A stretch of 64,000 nt of DNA. Source: Rhododendron vialii. Its lineage: Eukaryota; Streptophyta; Magnoliopsida; Ericales; Ericaceae. Made by a program: the position numbers and the translations under genes. Positions 1 through 10,841 of this stretch are shown piece by piece. Under the pieces are notes generated by a model. It was not told the origin of the DNA and made no database searches. It saw only the letters and a program-made list of their open reading frames with translations. Location: positions 40,099,001 to 40,163,000 of the forward strand of contig NC_080560.1 in assembly GCF_030253575.1 (NCBI RefSeq). The letters are read 5' to 3'. Each line of letters begins with the position of its first letter. Position 1 is the stretch's first letter.

Positions 1-539
1 GAACACGAAACCTAATTAAAAATATTTTAACAACTCAAACTAATAAAAGAAAATTTGGATATTTTATTACAATAAAATTTGCATCACCAAACCAATATTT
101 TTCTTAAGCAATGACACAATATCTCATATTTTATCGATATATCATCTTTCAGATTGAACGGAATAAGAGGATGCCCACAAGAGATCATTTGAAGGATAGT
201 GTGATTTCAATTTAAGCAGAGAAAGCATGAGAACATTGACTAACCAAAAAGTTTAGTGAGTCCAAATTGAACAACTCAATACATGAACCATAAAAAAGCC
301 AAGAAAATCAAAAAAGCCAAGAAAATCACGTTGACATTGCGATTATATGCCTATAAATCAACTTGAAATGAAGAAAAGAAGGTAGATAACATAAAATTGG
401 TTTTGTACTCCCAACTCATTCACTTAATGATTGTCTCTTAAAAGGAACTTACGAAATCACACTTTATTTGCAGGTCTTCCTCCTCCACCTGTGGACAAGA
501 TATTTGTAATAAGTTTGACTTGGAAAATCCTGCACCTGC
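1..539. other. Intergenic, no gene seen
   Basis: This is AT-rich sequence without a credible open frame, RNA gene or bounded element. Toward its right edge it runs into the GGTGG-rich arm of the next feature. Confidence 0.5.
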
Positions 540-1340
540 ACCTGCACAGCTGTGGGCAATGATGGTGGTTATGTGGTGGTGAAACGACGGTGGTGGTGGT
601 GAAATGGTGGGAGTGACGGTGGTAAGATGTTGGAGTTAGAGGGGTGGAAATGGTGGTGGTGGGTGTTGGGAGAGTAATTTGTTGAGTGATATGGTGTTGG
701 GGGAAAGGAACTTATGAACATTTCATTGAGTTAAAATCGCCTCAGGCGCAATAAGAATGCAGCCCGGGCGCATCGAAATCAAAATCTCTACTAACGAAAT
801 GCGCCTTAGGCGCAATTTGAGGGCGCCTCGGGCACATCATATGCGCTTCGGGCGCAATTTCAGCGCGCCTGGGCGCGCAACACATGCACCTCAGGTGCAA
901 TCCTGTTGCGTTCCCCAGGAGCATCCATGCATGCATTCTTAACAAATGCAATGCGCCCCGAGCGCATTATATACGCCTCAAGCGCAATCCTGATGCTCCA
1001 CAAGTGCATCCATGTATTCTTCACTTGTATGCAATGCGCCTCAGGTGCAATTGAAGTGCGCCCCAGACGCATCCACTCGACCAAATTAAATCAAATCTTT
1101 TGATGTTAGATTTTTTGTTTCACCACCACCATCTCTTCACCCCATACTAGCACCACATCTCCACCTCACCACCACCTCACCGCCATCATTTTACCACCAC
1201 TGTCACTTCACCACCATGACTGTCACCCCTCTACCGCCACCAATACAATCGCCACCTCACAATCACCATCTTATTACCGCTACCACCACCAATATTACTT
1301 TACCGGTACTACAACCACCATGCCACCACCTCCACCATCT
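540..1340. repeat. Composite foldback with GGT-rich and ACC-rich arms
   Basis: The left arm (about 560-705) is a run of GGTGGT/GGTGAAA-type sequence. The right arm (about 1110-1340) is dominated by CACCACC/TTCACCACC, so the two arms are complementary in composition and partly in sequence. Between them lies an array of short GC-rich palindromes, listed separately. The single-strand form could fold into one large stem with many small hairpins. No clean target-site duplication was found, so whether this is one transposon or a chance pairing of simple repeats is open. Confidence 0.5.
740..1075. repeat. Array of GCGCCTCAGGCGC-like quasi-palindromes
   Basis: About a dozen degenerate copies of a 12-14 bp palindrome of the form GCGCCTCAGGCGCA occur at roughly 20-25 bp spacing. 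Variants include GCGCCTTAGGCGC, GCGCTTCGGGCGC, GCACCTCAGGTGC and GCGCCCCGAGCGC. In several variants both halves have changed in a matched way, so dyad symmetry is kept. Overlapping open frames on both strands follow from the repeat composition and are not genes. Confidence 0.7.
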
Positions 1341-2284
1341 ACACATCATCGCTAATTAAACCAACACTAAGCCAACACTAATTAAGGCCGCAACCTACGC
1401 ACCAAATTTGTTTCTCACAACTCATCAGTGTGCTAGAGCGTTTGCGAATACTTCTGTGTACAATGACATCGATCCCTAAACCACACACATGTCACGGCAT
1501 ACCACATAAATAGCCACCACAAGCCTCGGTGAGTGTATTATCTTTTCCAACATGGAGTTCTAGCTAGTTGTAAGTGCTTCAGCCAGAAACAATTGTATTC
1601 AATTGTTCTGTCTAAGAAGTTGGAATGTATATCACACTTTGATTTCAACAAGTAGTATTACCACATTCTGAGTGTTCAACACAACATGTTCACACATCGA
1701 GTACGGAAAATATTGTAATCATACTAGATATATGAATCTTTCTTTTCTGCAGATTGGGTTTGGACTGCGGAGAGCAGTCCCTGTAAGCTCGGCTGAGTTA
1801 AAAGAAGATTCCTTGCAAGAGCCTATTTTTAGTTAGAAGAGTCCTTTTTAAATCAAAACTATTGATTACGTACCAAGATAGATGGCCAAGATGCAACTGA
1901 ATAGAAGTTGGGTCTTTTCGCTATAAATGGATGTAAATAAAAAGAACAAACAATGAGATCGAAGACGTAACGAAAACAAGGAACGCAGGTTTGCCCAGTT
2001 TTCTTTATATTAATTGTTAGGAGAATGAGCAATTCTTTTGAGAACTTATGTTGTCCGGACCAACTTACCAACTTACTAGAAGAATAAAACTCAGTGCAAT
2101 GCTTTATGCCATCTCTAAATGCCGGATCCGGATCCGCTATGAGGATTCTCTCTGTGAGGATCGTGTGAGGATTTTCATGGGATCCGGACCATTTATCTCG
2201 GCAATCAATGGTCCGGATTAAGACCGAATTTTTCCAGGGAATCGCTGTCGGTCTTGCAAACAGTATCATAACTTTACAAAGCAA
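1341..2284. other. Intergenic, no gene seen
   Basis: No coding region or bounded element could be supported. A 141-codon minus-strand frame at 1859-2284 has no recognisable domain. Confidence 0.4.
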
Positions 2285-3110
2285 TCACACTCAAGCTACT
2301 TAAAATAAACTTGATATGACAAATATTTGAAACAATCAATCCAATCCTCCATCCACAAAATGATATAGTACTTGAATATCCCAAATTATATAGACGTAAG
2401 GAATTCCTGTTTGACAATATCAACCATCCGCAGCTCTTCTTCCTCCCACATTATCCCTCCTCATTTTTCGTTTTTTTTTTTACAAACAAAAATTTAATTT
2501 TAATTCTCATTCTATGTTGTTCTTTCTCTTTTCTCAAGAAGTCTTCCTCCTCCCAATCGTACGTCATATCGTCGTCGTCCTCCTCCCAATCCAAATTGCT
2601 GCTGCCACACAATGAGAGTGTATCGATGCAATGGTCACACCAACAACCACAACCACAATCGTAGACCAAATTCCATGAATCCACCCGTTCTACTCTCCAA
2701 TCATTTCCCCCACCATACGACTCAGGTGAAACCAAACTCTCCTCGTATGAAAATACATCTATGACAGACTTTTTGATCGAACTAGTAATATACTTTCGCG
2801 AATCCTCTAAGGGATTTTACACCAGTATCTTTTTTCCGTTCACTGCAATAAGAGCTTTGCCATTCTTTGTCAAGCACAATGGCACCAAACTTCCATATCC
2901 ATCAGGTCTGGACAATCCCTCGAAATGAGATATTACAAACAAACTAGTCCAGGATTCCTTCACGCTGTATTCCTTCATGATCAACACCTCGATATCTGGT
3001 TCATAGGCATAGTAATCATAACCACTTTAACAACGGATGTGGTGCGCCACACTTTCACCATGGCAGTAGCGTGCCACACAAAGGCATGCGTCTAAACACG
3101 ATTCTCAACA
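2285..3110 (-). pseudogene. Truncated F-box gene relic (3' half only)
   Basis: The minus strand here is a diverged copy of the 3' half and downstream sequence of the intact F-box gene at 6095-7708. Matching parts include the C-terminal SPESYGGGNDWR..W segment, the acidic tail ending in EEDFLRKEKEQHRMRI, the VLIMKEYG-like segment near 2980 and the CVAR(H)-like segment near 3070. Downstream non-coding sequence (about 2285-2450 against 5890-6060) is also shared, so the copy arose by DNA-level duplication. The F-box domain and the N-terminal half are absent and the frame is interrupted between 2735 and 3060. It cannot encode an SCF receptor and is best read as the dead partner of a local duplication. 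Confidence 0.8.
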
Positions 3111-5086
3111 CACTGCTAGGAACCGATTTTCATAACATGATTCTCGACACACTTCAACAACATCAGAGCCATTTGATGCATGAGAGCCCACATACGTGCT
3201 ACTACGAGGAGTTGTGTTCCCAAATTGTGCATGAAACTTTAACCTTCTCCTATCTTGATATCCATTATTGACCAAAAAAAAAAAACTTCTTCATGTACTA
3301 AAATTTTGGGTAGCTATGGCTCAACCGGACATTCCACAACGGGTAAAGAGCCCCCATGGTCATGCCCAGTAGGGCTGCTACACTGGTTGCCCCTCCCTCC
3401 TACCCTTTTTGGGGACAATCAACTTTTGCGGACAATCAAGTGTTTTGGAAGATCAAGGTCAATATTGGGGAGGACCACAACCAAGTATTCTGAAAACTTA
3501 AGGGTAGGGATGCGAAGGACAACAAAGTTTTACGGAAATGGTGAATGCAACGGATAATGGTGAAGAGTAGTTTACTTTTGTCTTTCTTCTTTTGTGAATG
3601 CAACGAATAATGGACAACAAAGTTTTACAGAAAAAATCATATTATCTCTCCCCTTTTGTGTCCTTGAAAGCTGTCCATATCATGCCTGTATTTGTGGTTA
3701 ACTTGTTGGTCTTGAAATGACCTTTTATGAGGTAGATGATTTGGAGATTTATGTTTCAAGTTTACTTCTTTGATGAGATACATTCTACTTTTGTTTATAA
3801 AATTGTGCCACTTTAGTTGTTGATGATGGGTTGTTCTTTTTTATTAATGGAAATGGACACATGCCTGGTAGAATTTCAAAACGAATCACAAAGGTAGGTT
3901 CTGGAAAAATTTCAGCAAAGTCTTCCCTGTTTTTGGTTCTAGCCCCGACGTCTTGTCTCAGTTAGTTCAACAATAACAACATGAACAACATGCACAAGCC
4001 CATGCCGGGCATTTTTCATTCTAAATCACCATTCACAAGCCACATTCATAGCCAAATTGCCAAATTATCCATTCCCAACAAAAACCATAAAATCATATAG
4101 TCCCACGTCGGGCTATTCTCATCACAATTATCAATTACATAAGAAGTTGGGTTTTGCAAAACTAAAAACTTGATGCTCCAACAAATTACAATTTGATAGT
4201 CCAGATTACAACAAATTGATCAATTTTCTTGGCCTTCAATTCATTTGAATAGCTTCAATCTCTTTCACTTCCTTTTCGAGTCTCCCCAATACCGCACCAA
4301 AAAGATTGGACTGATAGCAAAGGGATCAACTGCATTAGAATCTATTGGCTCAAATTTTGAAGAAGTTTCGTCAAGTTGCACCATCGGATCAGAGTCGCAA
4401 AAAAGATAAACCTTGGCCTGCGCGCACACATGGAGAGAACATAGTTAGAAATAAGCAATTGAGATTGATTCGACGATGCTAGATTTCGATCAATAGGGCA
4501 AATCAAAGTAAATTCTTGGCATGTTTGTATGTATTTGTATATGGTTGGTAATAAGCAGCTGAGAATGTTCTTGTAAGAAAATACAATGTTCTACATTTTA
4601 AGGTAGCCTTCTTCCGGACCCTCACTAATTCTTGAGAGAACAATCACAACAAAAGATACAGAACTGAGAAACAACCTTAGTTATGGAATTCCAAAGGTGG
4701 ATTGTCCCCAGTATCTCGAACCAGTGAATTTTCTCATATGTGTGTTACGTGGGGATTGGCATAGATCCAAAGAGGGCGACAGGGGTCATCGATTCAAAGA
4801 AGACATCCCTACTAGGTTGACACCTGCTATCAAAACTAATCATGTGCCCCCCAAGTACCAAACAAAGGAAGGTTGGCCTGAAGCCCACACCAAAGCTACA
4901 AGAAACAAGAACATTGGATGAAAAAACTAAACAGATTGGAAATTGGAGGAAATTATGTTCAAAAAAGATTTGGAGGAAATTAACAGATAGGAACAAGTTT
5001 GGAGGTTTAGGTGTCGTTTCGTTAAGAACAAAGCATGAACAGCTCAAGCAATACTTTGACAAGGAACTTCAAGTTACAATTCAGGG

Positions 5087-5160
5087 CTGAATGTCAGATT
5101 TTGGACACACTGTTGGGCATCTGCTGAATGTCAGATTTTGGACACACTGTTGGGCATCTG
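5087..5160. repeat. Perfect 37-bp tandem duplication
   Basis: A 37-bp unit starting CTGAATGTCAGATTTTGG occurs twice head to tail without visible change, suggesting a recent slippage or repair event. Confidence 0.9.
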
Positions 5161-5714
5161 TGAGATGGTGTTTTTCAAGTAACGGAATAATTTTTTTTCG
5201 AAAAGCGACACAATTGACTCGACTATAATCGATATTTAAATCACGATGAATACAATAGTTCCATCTACTTCTTCACCATAGCATACAGAACTAAAAAGGA
5301 AAAAAAAAAAAAAAAAAAAGGTCCAAGACCAAGAGCATGACATTTCTTCTTATTCTAGTTCTGAGACATGTCATAACATCCTAGATCTAATTAAGCAAAC
5401 AGAAGCATGCAAAGAAGAATTCCTAGATCTAACTACCATCATTACCTAGGATTTTCACTATGCCAATTCCAATCACTACGAGAATAATAGATAAAGACCA
5501 CGCTAAAAAAAAACTAAAAAGATCACAGTTTTGGAAAAAGCGTGATAAGGAAATAATTTTAATTTCACTTTGTTAACAAAACTGTGATGATTAATTTTTA
5601 ATCCTTGCGCTGAGACACAAGCGAAGTTGGCTTTTAATTATAAAAGGCTAATAGCTTAGTTGTTTTTAGTTCAGAACCAGGTTGTATTAAGAAGCATCTC
5701 TTTGATGATGCCCA

Positions 5715-5766
5715 CGGCGTGACATGCCCCAGAATTCCGTCGGCGTGACATGCCCCAGAATTCCGT
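5715..5766. repeat. Perfect 26-bp tandem duplication
   Basis: A 26-bp unit starting CGGCGTGACATGCCCC is present twice head to tail with no visible difference. Confidence 0.9.
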
Positions 5767-6094
5767 CAGTTTGTTTTCCACAATTTGACTCTTCGCAACT
5801 GCTGGACTCAAAGTAAGTTGTAGTATAATTACAGCATGAATTACAAATTCCTGAAAAAGCTCTATTGCTATTTTGTCAACTTTGCTAAGCTATCATACTC
5901 ATGATCAAGCTACTGAAATTGAATTTGAAATATAACAGATTTTGAAACAACCAATCCAATCATCCATCCAAACATAAATGTGTTGAAGAAAATTAGGTAG
6001 GAAAAATGTAATGAATATACCTATTTGACAATATCCACTATTCAGAGCTCGTCGTCCTCTCGCATTATCCGTCCTCGTCTTTTTCAGTTATTTT

Positions 6095-7708
6095 TCAAAG
6101 AGTTTTTGTTCTAATTCTCATTCTATGTCGTTGTTTCTCTTTTTTCAAGAAGTCTTCCTCCTTCCAATCATAATCGCCGTCCACCTCCCAATCATAATCA
6201 CCGTTCACCACCCAATCGTACATGTCGTCCCAATGGGAGGGGTCACAAGCACAACACGGACACCAATCGTATTTTTGTTGAGCCCGATCACTATCATCGT
6301 AGTAGACATAATTCCAAGCATCCACCGATTCTATTCTCCAATCATTTCCCCCACCACATGAATCTGGTGAAACCAAACTCTCCTCATACACAAATATATT
6401 TGCCGGACTGGTAATATGCCTTCCCGAATCCTCTGACGGATTGTAAAGCAATATTTGTTTTCCATTCACTGCAACAAGAACTTTTCCATTCTCTGTCAAG
6501 CACAATGGCACGAAACATCCAAATCTATAGGGTCCATGCCTATAAGGAGTTGACAATCCCCCAAAACGAGACATAACAAACAAACTAGTCCAAGATTCCT
6601 CCACGCCGTATTCCTTCATGATTAGCACCTCGATATCTGGTATATTATTATAGGCCTCATAATCACTCCAATAACCAAACTCATGATCACTCTCATAATC
6701 ACTTCCATAGTAACAGTAGCGTGCCACACAGTAACGTGCCACACAAAGGCATCCATCTAAAATCCCCAAACCCAATATGACATTTCTATCCCCATCATAA
6801 GATGGCGGGGTTGATAACTCTACAAACTCGTCTACCAACGGATCAAAACAAACAATTTGTTGGGCTGGAAATCGCGTACCATTTTCATCTCGATTGACCA
6901 CCCAGTGCAATCGCTCGTTCACTACTGGACCGGACTCCAGCTGGTAAGGGAAACAATAACTAGTCCAATGTTTGCTTTTCAAACTAGCAACGATGGCCAT
7001 TCCCGTGCAAGCATCGTAAGTGTCACAACGCTCGTAAGCCATTACTGCCTTGTACTCATCGGTTGACGAGTCATAACATAGACCACAGCCAGTCATAGGC
7101 CTCTCATACCGGACGTCCTTATCTAGCGGATCTCGCTGCGGAAGCGAAAGTACTTTGGTGCATTGCCTAACTGAAGGGTTCCACAGGTAAAAATCCAAGT
7201 CACGTCTATGTCTATTTACTGGGGAAAAATAATCCATGTCACGTCTAATAAGCAACAAACCCCTACAAGAACCTAAGATTTCGAACCGTGGCATTTCTAC
7301 CTCCTCGGTGCCACCTATTTCCTTCTTCCTCATCGGATATTGAAGCTCTACCATCGAAACTTTACCGAATTCAGAGTGTAAGTTCAAATCGTATAAGCCC
7401 TTACCGTATCTGATGGCGATTTTCCGGTTTTGAAACGAAAGAGCCAAACAGGGATCGGAGATGGAGTCACGCCACGGTTTGCAAACGCATCGGAACCGGA
7501 GTAGAGATTGGATGGGTAGACGAGAGAGGATTTCGGTTACGAGATCTGGTGGGATATTTGGCAGCTGGTATTCGGGAAGAGAATTGAGATATGAGAAATG
7601 GGGTGAGGTGGGGAAAGACGGCGGCCGTCGGCCGGATCGCTTGGCAGTACTTTTGAGAGCACTGAGGTAGGAGGAGTAAGATTTGTCCATCCGCAGCGTG
7701 AAATCCAT
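6095..7708 (-). CDS. F-box protein with F-box-associated (FBA type 1) domain
   Basis: Proteins of this family are substrate receptors of SCF ubiquitin ligases: the F-box binds SKP1 and the C-terminal FBA/kelch-like domain binds the target. From the start chosen here the protein has 537 residues. The F-box is at about residues 50-89 (IPPDLVTEILSRLP, then LLRFRCVCKPWRDSISD). The FBA region follows, with typical GSCRGLLL, WNPSVRQ and CGLCYDSSTDEYKAV segments. The C-terminal 70 residues are unusual: rich in Asp, Tyr and Trp with repeated YDWEVDGD-like units, ending in a basic KKEKQRHRMRIRTK tail. The frame is open 16 codons further upstream to 7756, but a TATA-like box at 7778-7787 puts that first ATG near the expected transcription start, so the ATG at 7708 (MDFTLRMDK) is preferred. 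MDKSYSS at 7690 is also possible. No intron is needed. The target is unknown. Confidence 0.88.
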   Translation of the reverse strand: MDFTLRMDKSYSSYLSALKSTAKRSGRRPPSFPTSPHFSYLNSLPEYQLPNIPPDLVTEILSRLPIQSLLRFRCVCKPWRDSISDPCLALSFQNRKIAIRYGKGLYDLNLHSEFGKVSMVELQYPMRKKEIGGTEEVEMPRFEILGSCRGLLLIRRDMDYFSPVNRHRRDLDFYLWNPSVRQCTKVLSLPQRDPLDKDVRYERPMTGCGLCYDSSTDEYKAVMAYERCDTYDACTGMAIVASLKSKHWTSYCFPYQLESGPVVNERLHWVVNRDENGTRFPAQQIVCFDPLVDEFVELSTPPSYDGDRNVILGLGILDGCLCVARYCVARYCYYGSDYESDHEFGYWSDYEAYNNIPDIEVLIMKEYGVEESWTSLFVMSRFGGLSTPYRHGPYRFGCFVPLCLTENGKVLVAVNGKQILLYNPSEDSGRHITSPANIFVYEESLVSPDSCGGGNDWRIESVDAWNYVYYDDSDRAQQKYDWCPCCACDPSHWDDMYDWVVNGDYDWEVDGDYDWKEEDFLKKEKQRHRMRIRTKTL

Positions 7709-7777
7709 CGCACCAAATATGATCCAAAATTTTAGGTTTCTATTCGTTTCCCACACTTCGAGAGACTAGAATGAACC

Positions 7778-7787
7778 CTTTTATATA
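7778..7787 (-). promoter_or_regulatory. TATA box of the minus-strand F-box gene
   Basis: The minus strand reads TATATAAAAG. It lies about 70 bp upstream of the preferred ATG at 7708, a normal distance for a short 5' leader, and it argues against the further-upstream ATG. Confidence 0.55.
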
Positions 7788-7799
7788 GGTATTGGCCGT

Positions 7800-8990
7800 C
7801 GCCTATTTGGGCTATGGCTTTACATGAGAATGTCAAGAAGTGGAGAGATTGTTAAAGTGGAAAGGTTTTATTTTTATTCAATTTTTTTATTTTTTTTATT
7901 TTTTAGTATGACGCCAAACTTTATTGTAATATTGGGTCGTCTCGACGTGGAAAATCGAAAAGTAAAAATTATGACTTTAACACGAGTATTTTAAGATTTT
8001 TTTCTTATATATATCTTGATAAATCATATTGAAAAACACGGATTCATGTAGCTGACCCCATTTGATTGGGACTTAAGGCTCAGTTTTGGTTTTGGTTTGG
8101 TATATATCTGATTTTGGATATTATTGATAATTATTTGTATATAGTTATTTATAATTTTAATAATTTTGCTTCGATTTGATAAAAAATTGATTATTTTACA
8201 TTCTTATTTCTCAATTTCTTTCATAAATAAAAAATAAGCATGTAACAGTTGAAATAGTCTAAAGGAATCATTTCAATGTACAAATATAATGAACTGAAAA
8301 GTAAAAACCTTATGATATACATAAGTTTTCCTTTTTATTAAAAATATATGTCTGTTAAGTCGCCCCCAGGTATCAAAATCCTGGCTCCACCACTGGTACT
8401 AATCCAAATGAATTGAATAAACACTGATTGAATCCACGAGCATACCTCACGCACAAGGAAAATAGAGAGAACTCTCAAAATAATATTGATTTAAAAATGA
8501 ACAATTGAATACCTTACACCCCTATTTATACTAGTAGGAATCCTAACAATAAGATAACTACTTAGAACGGAGACCAAGCAAAACAATTACTTAGAAAACC
8601 AAGACCATAATAAAAAGAAAAATAAAATCTCATGGAAATAACATCTCCAAGGGAATAATAAATCCTACCAAAACTAGGAAATAGAAAAATAAGAAACGTG
8701 CAAAACAGACAGTACAAATATAATTTTCTAACAATATTGTTCCTAAATAAAAATTTCAAAATATAAAAAAAAAATCCTACGATCTTTTCTTACATCATAA
8801 AGTTGAGAATATAGAAACTAGATCAGAGCCGTTGATAATTATACATTACTAAGTACGCTTCATCTCATCTCCCGCTGCATGCCCTAATTCCAACCACAAC
8901 TTAAAACCCATTTCTTTTTTTTTAATCATAAATTAAAACCCATTTCAAACACTCAATTAATTGGTAAGCCCGAGAACCCAATTACTTACC
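7800..8990. other. Intergenic, no gene seen
   Basis: AT-rich sequence with no supported gene. The right half (about 8390-8770) has the texture of old repeat DNA but shows no bounded element that I can defend. Confidence 0.4.
8049..8101 (+). repeat. Short dispersed repeat, LINE/SINE 3'-end-like
   Basis: The motif TAGCTGACCCCATTTGATTG followed by a GGGACTTAAGGCTC-like stretch and G/T-rich tail recurs in this window at 23402, 42285 and, inverted, at 48356. The pattern resembles the conserved 3' ends of some plant RTE LINEs and SINEs. That family assignment is from memory and tentative. Confidence 0.45.
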
Positions 8991-8994
8991 CAGG

Positions 8995-9525
8995 GGCATA
9001 TTGGGGCCACGGCCCAGCGTTGTTTCGGATTTTTTTTCCCAAAATTTTAATGTTAATATTAGTTGCTTTTTTGTTTGTGAAGAACACTTAGATATTACAT
9101 TGGATTTTGATTTTGACATTTCAAAAATTAATGGAAGGGTTCCAAAATTGAACTGTGTTAATACTCAAAATCACGTCTTTTTGGATTTCCTCCATCAATT
9201 TTTGGAGTGCTAAAATCAATTTCCTATTATGCATTAATGAATGTTATTAATTTAAACATTTAAATGCTTCAAGAATGCGTTTCTTTTGGGTCCAAAAATC
9301 CAATCCCTCTCTGCACATGGTCTCTTATAAGTTTTTCCTTAAAATTATTAATTTCATTTCTCTTTCTATCTTTATCCACTCATTGCCCAAAAAAAAACTC
9401 CCTTAAAACCTAAACCAAACAAATTAAGTACTACTAGATTCTCGAATCTTGAAAATTTCAAAATCTTGTTGTTCATAATTCGGCTCCTATGCGTTCATAA
9501 AATCCTAGTTCCACCCCACTGTGTA
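8995..9525. repeat. Dispersed repeat copy 1 (hAT-like end)
   Basis: This stretch shares a diverged but collinear relationship with 10375-10760: GGGGCCACGGCCC, then a TTGTTTCGG/TTTTAATRTTAATATTAGTTG-type block, and at the right end AAATCCTAGTTCCACC against AAATCCTGGTTCCGTCC. The second copy has an internal deletion. The right ends look like hAT (Tip100-type) inverted termini. Confidence 0.55.
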
Positions 9526-9607
9526 CCCACACAACAAACTTTGCAATCTTCAATAGGATAGGCTCCAGAAAGTAATTAACATTAGGTAGCATATGGTCCA
9601 TTGGCTT

Positions 9608-10758
9608 GACCCAGGGACGGAGCCAGAAATTTTACTACACAGGGGCGATCATATGCATGAGAGACAAAAAAATAAAATAAAAATAAACATGCATAGCAAC
9701 GTAAATACATTAAATCTAAAAAAAAGTTCAAAATAGCAACACTCCATACGGAACGTGTCGGAAGAAGTGGAAGAAGTGAATGTGAGCTGGATCCATGGGC
9801 TGATGTAGCAGCCCGAGCCTTTTCCTATGCCGAACGGTTAAGGGACGGTTATGTCTAGCTCCGCCTTTGAGTTGGCAGCCGGGCTTGGCGATGAAGAAGC
9901 TGAAGTTGGTTACAGCGGCGACATTTGCGGTGGTGTTGGCAGTACTGGTGTCCGTTCCGTTCCTAGTGTGGGTTGGCAACAAGAGGAGCTAGCGCATGGA
10001 TGGCTACAATTAATCCGAAAATGTAAAAGTTTCCATATGTCGCGCGCCCTACTACGGTTAACACCTTGATCGCCTAGGGCCCCGGAAAACTCAAGACCGG
10101 GCTGGATCCACATGCCACAGCTCATCCACAGACGTACTCTTGCTGCCTTGCATATGGTAGCTAGGACGTGATCAACTGCGCGCATGCATGCCTTCTATCC
10201 ACCTAGGTTATACGTACGTACGTAGCCCTCGACGGAATTTCAAAGAGGTGCAGCGCGCGCACCTGCATGCATGCCAATGAGTCTCGTGCGGCTACGACAT
10301 TATATATTGACCATTAAATTTGACCCCAGTCGACCACGAGCACGGGCCGGGAGGTGGCAAAGACGGATCTATGTATGGGCATATGCGGGCCACGGGCCCC
10401 TGCATTGTTTCGGGTTTTTTCCTCTCCAAATTTTAATATAATATTAGTTGTTTTTTTATTTGTTAAGAACACATAAATATTGTATTTTTTTATTGAGTGT
10501 CATATAGACATTCAAATACTTTAAAAATGTGTTCGTTTTGGGTTTCAAAATCCAATTTCTCTTTTTGCACATGGTCTTCCATAAATTTTTCTTCAATTAT
10601 TAATCTCATTTTTCTTTTCATCTCTCTCCACTAATTATCCAAAAAACCTTCCTCAAAACTTAAACCATACAAACTATTAGATTTTTGAACCTTGAAATTT
10701 CAAAATCCTCTTGTTCAAAATCTAGCCCCTGTGTTTACGAAATCCTGGTTCCGTCCTT
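9608..10758. mobile_element. Possible hAT-type element with imperfect inverted ends
   Basis: The left end begins CAGGGACGGAGCCAGAAATT and the inverted right end reads CAAGGACGGAACCAGGATTT, with a further ACACAGGGGC match inside each. These termini resemble the CAGNGGCGGA-type ends of Tip100-like hAT transposons. No matching 8-bp flanking duplication was found, so the two ends may belong to different insertions. There is no transposase frame. Confidence 0.4.
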
Positions 10759-10760
10759 GG
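10375..10760. repeat. Dispersed repeat copy 2 (hAT-like right end)
   Basis: Shorter partner of the 8995-9525 copy, in the same orientation and lacking a middle portion. It overlaps the right end of the putative hAT element. Confidence 0.55.
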
Positions 10761-10841
10761 GAGGTGCCCGGCGGAAGAGTACGTATGTGGATGTGGCCGG
10801 AGACTTGTACGATGTTCTTCTGAAACTGAGTTATATACTAC

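Larger units (their letters stand above)
3111..5880. other. Long intergenic stretch with small tandem duplications
   Basis: No convincing gene was found; the open frames near 3071-3557 and 4697-5090 lack recognisable domains and have low-complexity composition. The stretch holds a poly(A) tract near 5305 and two short perfect tandem duplications described separately. Confidence 0.4.

Noticed and set aside
742-1103. Overlapping 60-74 codon frames on both strands
   Set aside because: They follow from the GC-palindrome array and mirror one another; no domain or splice context.
1859-2284. 141-codon minus-strand frame
   Set aside because: No domain recognised, no promoter, and composition typical of chance frames.
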